DNA from: Streptomyces sp. Alt3
GTDB lineage: Bacteria; Actinomycetota; Actinomycetes; Streptomycetales; Streptomycetaceae
Direction of reading: 5' to 3'
Assembly (NCBI RefSeq): GCF_030719215.1
Contig: NZ_CP120983.1
Location: 6,448,001-6,512,000 of the forward strand
Length of the DNA stretch: 64,000 nucleotides
Position numbers and translations under genes: made by a program. The notes beneath the pieces were generated by a model. It was not told where the DNA came from. It was given only the letters and a program-made list of their open reading frames with translations, and did not search any database. Of the stretch, positions 1-8,476 are shown piece after piece. Each line of letters opens with the position of its first letter. The stretch's first letter is position 1.

Positions 1-826
1 CCCGCTCCAGCGCGCTCAGCACACCCTGTGCCATCAGGTCGGACGCGACGAACACCGCGTCCACGTCGGGTGCCCGTTCCAGCAGCAGCGCCGCCGCGGC
101 CTCACCGCCCGCCCGGCTGTAGTCGCCCGGCACGATCAGGGTCTCGTCGACCGGCAGCCCGCACTCGGTGAGCGTCTCGCGGTACCCCGCGAGCCGGTCC
201 ACACCGCCCGGGGTGTCCAGCGGCCCCGTGACCGTGGCGATCCGGCGGCGCCCGGACCCGTGCAGGAAGCGCACCATGTCCCGGGCGCCGTTGCGGTCGT
301 CCGCGGCCACGTAACTGACCCGCGATCCCTGACCGAGCGGCTTCCCGCAGGCCACCAGCGGCACCCCGGCCTCGTGCAGCTGCGCGGCCACCGGGTCGCC
401 GGAGTGGCTGGAGACCAGCAGCACCCCGTCCACGTGCCCGGCGATGTAACGCATGTTGCGGCGGCGCTCGGCCTCCGTGCCCGCGATCATCAGCAGCAGA
501 GGGATGTCGTGCGCGGCGAGCGCGGCGGTGCAGCCGCGCAGCAGCACGTTGAAGTTCGGGTCCTCGAAGAAGCGCTCCTGGGGTTCGGTCAGCAGGAACG
601 CCACGGAGTCGGAGCGTCCGGTGATCAGCGACCGGGCATGCCGGTTCACGGTGTAGCCGGTCCGCCGGATGGCGGACTGAACCGCTTCGAGTGCGGCCGG
701 GCTGACGTTGTGACCGCCGTTGAGCACCCGGGAGACCGTGCCCCGGGAGACCCCGGCCTCCCGGGCGACGTCGTGGATCGTCGGCGGCCTGCGGCGTCCC
801 GCGCCGTTCTGTTCTGTGCGGCTCAT
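1..826 (-). CDS. LacI-family transcriptional regulator (C-terminus cut by window edge)
   Basis: About 275 residues are visible from an ATG at 826; the end lies outside the window. The N-terminus carries a LacI-type helix-turn-helix (TIHDVAREAGVSRGTVSRVL, about residues 16-35) and is followed by a periplasmic-binding-protein-like sensor domain. It lies 42 bases downstream of the sugar-transporter permease on the same strand, next to beta-galactosidase and galactanase genes. It is therefore the likely local repressor, binding the palindrome at 4017-4032 and released by a galactan-derived sugar. The family is clear; the ligand and operator assignment are inferred from context. Confidence 0.9.
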   Translation of the reverse strand, partial: MSRTEQNGAGRRRPPTIHDVAREAGVSRGTVSRVLNGGHNVSPAALEAVQSAIRRTGYTVNRHARSLITGRSDSVAFLLTEPQERFFEDPNFNVLLRGCTAALAAHDIPLLLMIAGTEAERRRNMRYIAGHVDGVLLVSSHSGDPVAAQLHEAGVPLVACGKPLGQGSRVSYVAADDRNGARDMVRFLHGSGRRRIATVTGPLDTPGGVDRLAGYRETLTECGLPVDETLIVPGDYSRAGGEAAAALLLERAPDVDAVFVASDLMAQGVLSALER

Positions 827-868
827 GGTGCTCGATCTTTCATGAAGGGGTGCCCTGTTGAGGAGCTG

Positions 869-1729
869 TCAGGACTTTACGGCGCCGGAGAGCAGGTCGA
901 GGCTCCAGAACCGCTGGATCACGAGGAACAGGGCGATCAGCGGGATGATCGCCAGGAGCGCGCCCGTGATGACCAGCGTGTAGAGCGCCGGAGTGTTCGA
1001 GCCCTGCTGGAGGAGCGTGTAGAGCCCCAGGGTGACCGGGAACTTCTCGTCGTCGCCGAGCATGATGTAGGGCAGCAGGAAGTTGTTCCAGACCGCCACG
1101 AACTGGAACAGGAACACCGTCACCAGCCCCGGCAGCATCATCGGCAGCGCGATGGTCCGGAAGATCCGCCACTCGCCGCCGCCGTCCATCCGCCCGGCCT
1201 CGATCACGTCGGCCGGCACGGCGGCCGCCGCGTAGATCCGCGCGAGGTAGACGCCGTACGGGGAGAGGATCAGCGGCAGCAGCACCGACAGGTAGGAGTC
1301 GGTCATGTCCGCCTGGGCCAGCAGCAGGTACTGCGGCACGGCCAGGATCACCGGAGGCATGAGCACCCCGGCGAGCAGGATGTTGAAGACGGTCTCCTTG
1401 CCACGGAAGCGGTACACGGCCAGCGCGTAACCCGAGACCGCGGACACCGCCGTGGAGAGCAGGGCGCCCACCCCGGCGTAGAAGGCCGAGTTGGCCATCC
1501 ACCTCCAGTACACCCCGTCGCGGTACTCCGTGAGATCGGCGACGTTGTCCGTGAAGCCGGAGCCGGGCAGGAAGGTGAAGGTGGAGAACAGCTCGCTGCC
1601 GGACTTCGTCGAGGCGACCAGGACCCAGACGACGGGCAGCAGGCAGTACAGCGCGCCGAGGAACAGCGCGGCGGTCGGCACGAGCGGGAGCCGCCGGCGG
1701 CCGGGGGCGGCGAGGGACGGGGTGCTCAT
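869..1729 (-). CDS. Carbohydrate ABC transporter permease, MalG type
   Basis: This 286-residue inner-membrane protein has six predicted hydrophobic segments. A MalG-type EAA loop, reading EAGRMDGGGEWRIFRTIALP, contacts the ATPase. The ATG start overlaps the stop of the upstream MalF-type permease by four bases (ATGA), so the two are translationally coupled. No ATPase is encoded here, so the transporter presumably uses a shared MsiK-type ATPase, as is known for Streptomyces sugar importers. Context with GH42 and GH53 enzymes suggests galacto-oligosaccharides as substrate (inference). Confidence 0.93.
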   Translation of the reverse strand: MSTPSLAAPGRRRLPLVPTAALFLGALYCLLPVVWVLVASTKSGSELFSTFTFLPGSGFTDNVADLTEYRDGVYWRWMANSAFYAGVGALLSTAVSAVSGYALAVYRFRGKETVFNILLAGVLMPPVILAVPQYLLLAQADMTDSYLSVLLPLILSPYGVYLARIYAAAAVPADVIEAGRMDGGGEWRIFRTIALPMMLPGLVTVFLFQFVAVWNNFLLPYIMLGDDEKFPVTLGLYTLLQQGSNTPALYTLVITGALLAIIPLIALFLVIQRFWSLDLLSGAVKS

Positions 1730-2652
1730 CGGGAGTCTCCCTGCTTCGTACGGGAGTTGGCCGCCTTGAGGAAGCCGAACGACAGGGCGAGGGTGGCCAG
1801 GGCGATGATGACCGCCTGGGCGGCGGCCGCATGGATGTCGTTGTTGACGAAGGCGTCCTGGTAGACCTTCATCAGCGGACTCCAGGTGGTGGAGAGCGAG
1901 TTGGTCAGCGGCTTCAGCGTGGTCGGCTCGCTGAAGACCTGGAGCGTCGCGATGATCGAGAAGAAGAAGGTCAGGATCAGGGACGGCGCCACCATCGGGA
2001 TCTTGATGCGCAGGGCGATCTGGAGCTGCGAGCAGCCGTCGATCCGCGCGGCCTCGAAGACCTCGGCGGGGATGGCCCGCAGCGAGGTGTAGATCACGAT
2101 CATGTTGAAGCCGGTGCCGCCCCAGACCGCGATGTTGGCGAGCGAGAGATACAGCGGACCGCCGTCCAGCAGGTCGGGCTGCGGGAGCCCCGCCGCGTCG
2201 AGCAGGTAGAGGAAGGGGCTCACGTCCGGCAGGTACAGGAAGCCCCACATGAGCGCCGCGATGACGCCGGGGATCGCGTACGGCAGGAAGATCGCCAGCC
2301 TGCTGAAGCCGCGCGCCCGTAGCCCGTCGGTGTCGAGCAGCAGGGCGAAGAGCAGGGCGAGGCCGAGCATCACCGGGACGACGATCGCGCCGTACCCGAG
2401 GATGCGCAGCGCTCCGTCCAGCAGCTCCGAGTCGGACAGCGCGTCCGTGTAGTTGGCGACGCCGGCCCAGATCTCCTCCCGTGCGTCCTTGCCGAGGCCC
2501 AGCCCCTTGACCTCGGTCCTGCGGAAGCTGAGGTACACGGCGTAGCCGATGGGGAGCGCGAAGAAGAGCAGGAACAGGAGGGTGGCGGGGACCAGGAAGG
2601 CATACGGGGCGCTCTTGACCCCGTACGCCTTCCTGCGGGGTGTGCGAGTCAC
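1726..2652 (-). CDS. Carbohydrate ABC transporter permease, MalF type
   Basis: A 308-residue permease with about six membrane segments and an EAA loop (EAARIDGCSQLQIALRIKIP) typical of the MalF/UgpA group. I chose the GTG at 2652 because it overlaps the stop of the upstream solute-binding protein gene (GTGA) and gives a normal length; longer readings run back into that gene. It forms the membrane channel together with the MalG-type partner, whose start overlaps its stop. The likely substrate is galactan breakdown products, inferred from the neighbouring enzymes. Confidence 0.92.
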   Translation of the reverse strand: MTRTPRRKAYGVKSAPYAFLVPATLLFLLFFALPIGYAVYLSFRRTEVKGLGLGKDAREEIWAGVANYTDALSDSELLDGALRILGYGAIVVPVMLGLALLFALLLDTDGLRARGFSRLAIFLPYAIPGVIAALMWGFLYLPDVSPFLYLLDAAGLPQPDLLDGGPLYLSLANIAVWGGTGFNMIVIYTSLRAIPAEVFEAARIDGCSQLQIALRIKIPMVAPSLILTFFFSIIATLQVFSEPTTLKPLTNSLSTTWSPLMKVYQDAFVNNDIHAAAAQAVIIALATLALSFGFLKAANSRTKQGDSR

Positions 2653-3962
2653 TCCGAGACTCCGAAGCCCTGCTTCTTCAGGTCCGCGACGGTGGCGTCC
2701 TGCATGGCGGTCAGCGCGGCGCCGAAGTCCGACCTGTTCTTGGCGGCCGCGGCGAAGTTGTCCTTGAAGGCGCTGTACGCGACGTTGACGTTCGGGCCCC
2801 AGGCCGCGGGGGCGGTGCCCTGGGCGATCTTGGCGGCCTCGGTGTAGAAGTCGGGCTGGTTGGAGAAGTAGTCCGGGGCCTTCGACAGGGCGCCACCGGT
2901 CTGCGCGGCCGTGGCGGCGGGGTAGATGCCGCCCTCCTTCACCAGCGCGGCGAGCGCCGTCGGGTCCGTGTTCAGCCACTTCGCGAAGGTGGCGGCGGCC
3001 TTCTTGTTCTTGGAGTCGTTGGTGACGGCCGTGGAGGAACCGCCCCAGCTGCCGGTGACGTTCTCACCGGCGGTCCACTGGGGGAGCGGGGCCATCGCCC
3101 ACTTGCCCTTCGTCTCGGGCGCAGCGGTGGTCAGGGTGCCCGGCGCCCAGACGGCGCTGACCCAGGCGACCTGCTTGCCGGTGTTGAGTGCCTTGTTCCA
3201 GGCCGGGGTGTACATCGGCTGGTTGTCGATGGCCCCCTCCTTCACCAGGCCGCCCCAGAAGTCCGCGACCTTCTGCGTGGCGGGGTCGTCGATCGCGACC
3301 TTCCACTTGTCGCCGCCCGTGGTCCACCACTTCGCGCCCGCCTGCTGGGCGAGACCCGCGAAGAGGCCCGAGTCGTTGGAGGAGAAGGTGGTGAGGTCCT
3401 TGTCCGGCGCCTTCTTCTTCAGCGCGCGGGCGGTCTCGGCGAACTCGTCCCAGGTGGTCGGCGCCGTCAGGCCGTACTGCTCGAAGAGGTCCTGGCGGTA
3501 GTAGAACATCAGCGGGCCGGAGTCCTGCGGCAGGGCGTACAGGGCGTCGGAGCCGAGCGTCGCCTGCTGCCAGATCCCGTCGGCGAACTCGCCCTTGGCG
3601 TCGCCCGCCTCCTCGGATATGTCCGCGAGGACGTCGTTGGAGACCAGGGTGGGGAGTGCCTGGTACTCGGCCTGGACCAGGTCGGGGGCCTTGTGGGCCT
3701 TCGCCGCCGTGATGATCTTGGTGACCAGGTCGTCACCCGAGGCCTGCTTCTTCACCGTGACGGTGATGCCGGCCTCCTTGCCGGGGCCCTTGTTCCAGAT
3801 GTCGGCGACCTTGTCCAGGCCGGGGGCCCACGCCCAGTACGTCAGCGATGCGGGCCCGGAAGCGGCCGGTTCGTCGCCGCCGTCGTCCGAGCCGCACCCC
3901 GAGAGCAGGGCGGTGGCGGCGAGAGCTGCGGCGGTGGACACCGCGACGGTGCGGTATTTCAT
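2649..3962 (-). CDS. Sugar ABC transporter solute-binding lipoprotein
   Basis: A 437-residue extracellular binding protein of the MalE/UgpB type. The start at 3962 gives MKYRTVAVS, a hydrophobic stretch and a lipobox (ALLSGC) followed by GSDD, so it should be lipidated at Cys and held at the outer membrane face. It is the first gene of the transporter operon. Its promoter at 4031-4059 has a consensus TTGACA -35, and a LacI-type palindrome overlaps the -10. The substrate is probably galactan-derived oligosaccharides (inference from GH42 and GH53 neighbours). Confidence 0.93.
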   Translation of the reverse strand: MKYRTVAVSTAAALAATALLSGCGSDDGGDEPAASGPASLTYWAWAPGLDKVADIWNKGPGKEAGITVTVKKQASGDDLVTKIITAAKAHKAPDLVQAEYQALPTLVSNDVLADISEEAGDAKGEFADGIWQQATLGSDALYALPQDSGPLMFYYRQDLFEQYGLTAPTTWDEFAETARALKKKAPDKDLTTFSSNDSGLFAGLAQQAGAKWWTTGGDKWKVAIDDPATQKVADFWGGLVKEGAIDNQPMYTPAWNKALNTGKQVAWVSAVWAPGTLTTAAPETKGKWAMAPLPQWTAGENVTGSWGGSSTAVTNDSKNKKAAATFAKWLNTDPTALAALVKEGGIYPAATAAQTGGALSKAPDYFSNQPDFYTEAAKIAQGTAPAAWGPNVNVAYSAFKDNFAAAAKNRSDFGAALTAMQDATVADLKKQGFGVSE

Positions 3963-4016
3963 GGTTTCTCCCCTGGCGAGACGAACAGACGCGTCGGCGG
4001 ACTGGCCGGAACTGCG

Positions 4017-4032
4017 CTGTGAGCGTTCACAG
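4017..4032. promoter_or_regulatory. LacI-family operator palindrome
   Basis: CTGTGAGCGTTCACAG is a near-perfect inverted repeat centred on CG, the usual centre of LacI-family operators; the outer six bases of each arm pair perfectly. It overlaps the -10 of the binding-protein promoter, the standard geometry for repression. The likely regulator is the LacI protein ending the same operon. It lies between the divergent transporter and beta-galactosidase genes and may control both. Confidence 0.7.
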
Positions 4033-4059
4033 TAGAGAAACGAAACCGACACTTGTCAA
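4031..4059 (-). promoter_or_regulatory. Promoter of the galactan-transporter operon
   Basis: On the minus strand a consensus TTGACA (4054-4059) is followed after 17 bases by TCTACT (4031-4036), a good housekeeping-sigma promoter. The LacI-type operator overlaps the -10 end. Confidence 0.6.
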
Positions 4060-4150
4060 TGGTTGTTGCTGTGCGGTTATGTTGGCCCTGCGCCGCCGAG
4101 AGTGTGTGTGCACGTTCCCAGAAGTTGACCCGAAGAGCCAGGAGCTGTCC

Positions 4151-6196
4151 ATGCCGCACTCAGAATCCGCGCCCTACCCGGTCGGCCTGCACAAGCTGGC
4201 CTTCGGCGGCGACTACAACCCCGAGCAGTGGCCCGAAGAGGTCTGGCACGAGGACGTACGCCTGATGCGGGAAGCGGGCGTGACCATGGTCAGCGTCGGG
4301 ATCTTCTCCTGGGCGCTGCTGGAACCCGAGCCGGGCACCTACGACTTCGGCTGGCTCGACCGTCTCCTGGACCTGCTGCACGTCAACGGCATCCGCGCCG
4401 ACCTCGGCACCCCCACCGTCGCCCCGCCGGCCTGGTTCTACCGCGCCCACCCCGAGGCCCTGCCCGTCAGCCGGGACGGGGTCCGGTACGCCTTCGGATC
4501 ACGCGGCGCCATCTGTCACAGCTCCGCCCCCTACCGCGCGGCGGCGGCGAACATCACCGAACAGCTCGCCCGCCGCTACGGGAGCCACCCCGCGCTCGCC
4601 ATGTGGCACGTCCACAACGAGTACGGCGTCCCGGTCAGCGCCTGCTACTGCGACAGCTGCGGCGCGCACTTCCGCCGCTGGCTCACCGCCCGGCACGGCT
4701 CGGCCGACGCGGTCAACGAGGCCTGGGGCACCGCCTTCTGGGGCCAGCGCTACCGGAGCCTCGACGACATCGACCCGCCCCGCACCACCCCGACCGTCGG
4801 CAACCCGGCCCAGCAGCTGGACTACGCCCGCTTCGCCGACGCCACCATGCGGGAGAACTTCACCGCCGAACGCGACATCCTGCACCGGCTCGCCCCCGGC
4901 ATCCCGGTCACCACCAACTTCATGACCGCGCTCAGCCAGTGCGAATCCGTCGACTACTGGGCCTGGGGCCGCGAGGTCGACATCGTCTCCAACGACCACT
5001 ACCTGATCACCGACGGCCGCCGCACCCACGTCAACCTCGCCATGGCCGCCGACCTCACCCGCTCCGTCGCCGGCGGCGCTCCCTGGCTGCTGCTGGAGCA
5101 CTCCACCAGCGGCGTCAACTGGCAGCCCCGCAACCCCGCCAAGCGCCCCGGCGAGATGGCCCGCAACAGCCTCGCCCACGTCGCCAGGGGCTCCGAGGGC
5201 GCGATGTTCTTCCAGTGGCGGCAGTCCCGGCGCGGCGCCGAGAAGTTCCACTCCGCGATGGTCCCGCACGCCGGCACCGACTCGCGGATCTGGCGCGAGG
5301 TGAGCGCGCTCGGCGCCGGACTCGGCCTGCTGGAGGGCATCCGGGGCACCCGGACCGTCGCCGACGTGGCGATGATCTGGGACTGGCAGTCCTGGTGGGC
5401 CCAGGGCCTGGAATGGCGCCCCAGCGAGGAGCACGACGCCCGCGAGCGCGCCGACACCTTCTACGCCTCGCTCTTCGACCGCCACCTCACCGTCGACTTC
5501 GCCCACCCGGACGCCGACCTCAGCGGCTACCCGCTGGTCGTCGTCCCGGCCCTCTACCTCGCCACGGAGGAGACCGGCCGCAACCTGCGCCGTTACGTCG
5601 AGCAGGGCGGCACCCTCGTCGTCTCGTACTTCTCCGGCATCGTGGACACCGACGACGCCGTGCACCCCGGGGCCTACCCGGGCCCGCTCAGGGACGTACT
5701 CGGCCTGACCGTCGAGGAGTTCGCGCCTCTCGGCGAAGGCGCAACCGTCCGTCTGATCACCCCCGAGGGCGCCCCCGAGGGCCCGGAACTGACCGGCGAC
5801 CTCTGGTCGGACGTGGTGATCCCGCGCGGCGCCGAGACGCTCTGGTCGTACGCCGACGGCATCCCGGCGGGCCGCCCCGCCGTCACCCGCAACCAGCTCG
5901 GCGAGGGCACCGCCTGGTACATCTCCACCCGGCTCTCCGGCCCGGAGCTGGACGCCGTCCTGGACCGGGCCGCCGCCGACGCCCGCATCGAGCCCCGCAC
6001 GAGCCTGCCGTACGACGTCGAGGTCGTACGCCGCACCGGCGACAACGGCAGCTACCTCTTCGTGATCAACCACACCGACGCCGAGGTGGTGGTGCCGCTC
6101 GACACCCCCGGCACCGAACTCCTCACCGGCGAGCCCGCCGCGGACAAGCTCGCCGTTCCGGCGGGCGCGGTCCGTGTCGTACGGCTCGACGGCTGA
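4151..6196 (+). CDS. Beta-galactosidase, glycoside hydrolase family 42
   Basis: A 681-residue cytoplasmic enzyme without a signal peptide. The GH42 TIM barrel begins with FGGDYNPEQWPEEVW. The expected acid/base is Glu157 in WHVHNEYG and the nucleophile is Glu316 in LLLEHSTS. Cys122, Cys165, Cys167 and Cys170 match the family's structural zinc cluster. The ATG at 4151 has AGGAG seven bases upstream. It should hydrolyse beta-1,4-galacto-oligosaccharides brought in by the divergent transporter. The GH53 galactanase follows 49 bases downstream, probably in the same transcript. Function is secure; the exact substrate is inferred. Confidence 0.95.
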   Translation: MPHSESAPYPVGLHKLAFGGDYNPEQWPEEVWHEDVRLMREAGVTMVSVGIFSWALLEPEPGTYDFGWLDRLLDLLHVNGIRADLGTPTVAPPAWFYRAHPEALPVSRDGVRYAFGSRGAICHSSAPYRAAAANITEQLARRYGSHPALAMWHVHNEYGVPVSACYCDSCGAHFRRWLTARHGSADAVNEAWGTAFWGQRYRSLDDIDPPRTTPTVGNPAQQLDYARFADATMRENFTAERDILHRLAPGIPVTTNFMTALSQCESVDYWAWGREVDIVSNDHYLITDGRRTHVNLAMAADLTRSVAGGAPWLLLEHSTSGVNWQPRNPAKRPGEMARNSLAHVARGSEGAMFFQWRQSRRGAEKFHSAMVPHAGTDSRIWREVSALGAGLGLLEGIRGTRTVADVAMIWDWQSWWAQGLEWRPSEEHDARERADTFYASLFDRHLTVDFAHPDADLSGYPLVVVPALYLATEETGRNLRRYVEQGGTLVVSYFSGIVDTDDAVHPGAYPGPLRDVLGLTVEEFAPLGEGATVRLITPEGAPEGPELTGDLWSDVVIPRGAETLWSYADGIPAGRPAVTRNQLGEGTAWYISTRLSGPELDAVLDRAAADARIEPRTSLPYDVEVVRRTGDNGSYLFVINHTDAEVVVPLDTPGTELLTGEPAADKLAVPAGAVRVVRLDG

Positions 6197-6245
6197 GGCG
6201 CACACCCACAGGGAATCCCGCACAACTGTCGAAGGGACATCGACG

Positions 6246-7805
6246 ATGTACGGAACGACGCACACCCGCGCGAAAGCGGCCGGGGCGGTGGCCGCACTCT
6301 CCGGCCTCGTGTTCGCCGCACTCCCCGCCCAGGCCGCCCACGCGGCCACCGCCCCCGTCAACACCGGCTTCGAGTCCGGGGCCACCGGCTGGTCGACCTA
6401 CTCGGCCGGAGGCCAGAACGCCGCCTCCTTCACCGAGGCGGGCGGCCACGGCGGCAGCACCCGGCTCAGCCACTGGTCGGCCTCGGCGTACAAGGTCGAG
6501 ACCTACCAGTACCTGAGCGGCCTGACCGACGGCACGTACACCCTCAGCGCCTGGGTGCGCTCCGGCGGCGGCCAGAACTCCGCCTACATCGCCCTGCGCA
6601 ACTGCGGCTCGGCCGAGCAGCGGACCGACCTGCCCCCGACCGCGAACGGCGAGTGGATCCGGCTCGTCACCTCCGTCAAGGTGACCGGCGGGGCCTGCAC
6701 GATCAGCCTCAACTCCGACGCGCACGCGGGGGAGTGGGCGAACTTCGACGACATCACCTTCACCCCCGGGAGCACCGGGCTGAGCGTCAGGGGCGGTGAC
6801 CTCTCCACGCTGCCGAAGAACGAGGCCCACGGCGCCACGTACCGCAACGCCGGCGGCACGGCCGGGGACGCCATGAGCATCCTCAAGAGCTCCGGGATGA
6901 ACTACGTACGCCTCAAGGTGTGGGTGAACCCGGCCGACGGCTACAACGACAAGGCCCGGGTCCTGGCCATGGCCAAGCGCGCCAAGGCCCTCGGCATGAA
7001 GACCCTGATCGACTTCCACTACTCCGACGCCTGGGCCGACCCCGGCAAGCAGAACAAGCCCGCCGCCTGGGCGGGCCACAGCTACGCCCAGCTCCGCACG
7101 GACGTCTACAACCACACCTACGACGTGCTGAACGCCCTCAAGGCCCAGGGCACCACGGCCGACATGGTGCAGATCGGCAACGAGATCAACGGCGGGATGC
7201 TCTGGCCCGAGGGCTCCACCGGCAACTGGTCACAGCTGGCGGGCCTGATCACCTCGGGGGCGAACGCGGCCAAGGCGGTCTCCTCCGGCACGAAGGTGGC
7301 GCTGCACCTCGCCGAGGGCGGTGACAACGCGGGCACCCGCTGGTGGTTCGACAACGCCGTGGCACAGAAGGTGCCCTTCGACGTCATCGCACTCTCCTAC
7401 TACGGCTACTGGCACGGTTCGCTGTCCGAGCTCCAGACCAACCTCGACGACGCCGCCTCCCGCTACGGGAAGCCGGTGCTGGTCGCCGAGACGGCCTACG
7501 CCCACACGCTGGCCGACGACGACGGCCTGGAGAACAACGTGGCCACCGCGAGCCAGCTGGTCAGCGGATACCCGGCGTCCCCGGCCGGTCAGGCGGCGAA
7601 CCTCCGGGACGTCATGAACGTCGTCGAGGCCGTCCCGAACGGCCGGGGGCTCGGCGCCGTGTACTGGGAGCCGGCCTGGACCGCCGTCACCGGCAGCGGC
7701 TGGGACCCGGCCGACCCGGCGTCGGGCAACGCGTGGGAGAACCAGGCGGTGTTCGACTACGACGGCAAGCTGCTGCCTGCTGCCACCTGGTTCTCGCACC
7801 GGTAG
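6246..7805 (+). CDS. Secreted arabinogalactan endo-beta-1,4-galactanase, GH53
   Basis: A 519-residue exported enzyme. The start at 6246 has GAAGGGA eight bases upstream. A signal peptide ends near AQAAHAA (about residue 34). Residues about 36-176 look like a beta-sandwich carbohydrate-binding domain, and the GH53 barrel follows. Catalytic residues are Glu313 (acid/base, QIGNEINGGMLWP) and Glu415 (nucleophile, VLVAETAY). It should cut galactan outside the cell into oligosaccharides for the ABC transporter and the GH42 enzyme. It is the last gene of the locus; a hairpin at 7812-7850 follows. Confidence 0.94.
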   Translation: MYGTTHTRAKAAGAVAALSGLVFAALPAQAAHAATAPVNTGFESGATGWSTYSAGGQNAASFTEAGGHGGSTRLSHWSASAYKVETYQYLSGLTDGTYTLSAWVRSGGGQNSAYIALRNCGSAEQRTDLPPTANGEWIRLVTSVKVTGGACTISLNSDAHAGEWANFDDITFTPGSTGLSVRGGDLSTLPKNEAHGATYRNAGGTAGDAMSILKSSGMNYVRLKVWVNPADGYNDKARVLAMAKRAKALGMKTLIDFHYSDAWADPGKQNKPAAWAGHSYAQLRTDVYNHTYDVLNALKAQGTTADMVQIGNEINGGMLWPEGSTGNWSQLAGLITSGANAAKAVSSGTKVALHLAEGGDNAGTRWWFDNAVAQKVPFDVIALSYYGYWHGSLSELQTNLDDAASRYGKPVLVAETAYAHTLADDDGLENNVATASQLVSGYPASPAGQAANLRDVMNVVEAVPNGRGLGAVYWEPAWTAVTGSGWDPADPASGNAWENQAVFDYDGKLLPAATWFSHR

Positions 7806-7811
7806 CCGGCT

Positions 7812-7850
7812 CCGCCGGTCCGGGACGCCCGCGGCGGACCGGACCGGCGG
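7812..7850. terminator. Inverted repeat between convergent genes
   Basis: Arms CCGCCGGTCC (7812-7821) and GGACCGGCGG (7841-7850) pair perfectly across a 19-base loop that could itself pair further. It lies between the ends of the GH53 gene and the convergent MarR gene, so it probably terminates one or both. Confidence 0.45.
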
Positions 7851-7875
7851 CACCCGTCCGCAGCGGGGGAGGGAT

Positions 7876-8367
7876 TCAGGCGGTGGCCCGGCCCTCGATG
7901 TTGGCCACCATCGCCCGCAGCACCTTCAGCGCGGCCACGTACTCCGCGTCGCTGATCCCTCGGTGGACCTCGGCGCGGAGGCCGGTCATCAGCTCACGCA
8001 GCCGCAGCCGGGCGGCCTCCCCCTCGGCACTGAGGACGAGGCGCTGCCCCTCCTCGCCGAGCCAGCCCCGGTGGAGCAGCTGATCGACGACCCGGGAGAT
8101 GTCCTGCGGTCCGTCGGCGAGGGGGGTGAGCTGGGCGACGACCTCCTCGCGGGTGGGCGCTGCGGGCCCGCCGTGCACCCGGTTGAGCACCCAGTACTGC
8201 GGCTGGGTCACGTCGATCCTGGCCATGGCGTCCCGCAGATGGCGGGTCACGGCCGCGTGGGCCAGCCCGCTCCAGTACCCGACGGGCTGGGTGGCCAGTG
8301 CGTCGTCCGTGGCCGCCGGGTCAGCGGGCGCCTGATCGGTGAGGGTGGTGCCGGTCAGCTGTTCCAT
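7876..8367 (-). CDS. MarR-family transcriptional regulator
   Basis: A 163-residue protein with the winged-helix layout of MarR regulators: an N-terminal dimerisation helix, a central helix-turn-helix (about residues 70-110, containing DISRVVDQLLHRGWL), the wing, and a C-terminal helix bundle. The start is an ATG at 8367. It is convergent with the galactanase gene and not obviously part of that locus. The VOC/isomerase-like gene lies upstream on the same strand across a 109-base gap and could be a target. The ligand cannot be told from sequence. Confidence 0.8.
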   Translation of the reverse strand: MEQLTGTTLTDQAPADPAATDDALATQPVGYWSGLAHAAVTRHLRDAMARIDVTQPQYWVLNRVHGGPAAPTREEVVAQLTPLADGPQDISRVVDQLLHRGWLGEEGQRLVLSAEGEAARLRLRELMTGLRAEVHRGISDAEYVAALKVLRAMVANIEGRATA

Positions 8368-8476
8368 GTCGTCGACGCTACCGGCGGACCCCGGCCGGGC
8401 TCCCCGGACCGCCGCAACCGGCCGTGACGTGGCCGGTATACGCCGACCCGTGGCAGCTCACGGGATCGTCCACGGC

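Noticed and set aside
260..1864. Long plus-strand open frame opposite the LacI and permease genes
   Set aside because: It is antisense to well-supported minus-strand genes and has the His/Arg/Gly-rich composition typical of shadow frames in high-GC DNA.
4017..4032. CRP-like reading of the TGTGA...TCACA palindrome
   Set aside because: The spacing is shorter than a CRP site (4 rather than 6 bases between TGTGA-type arms plus flank), and a LacI-family gene lies in the same locus.
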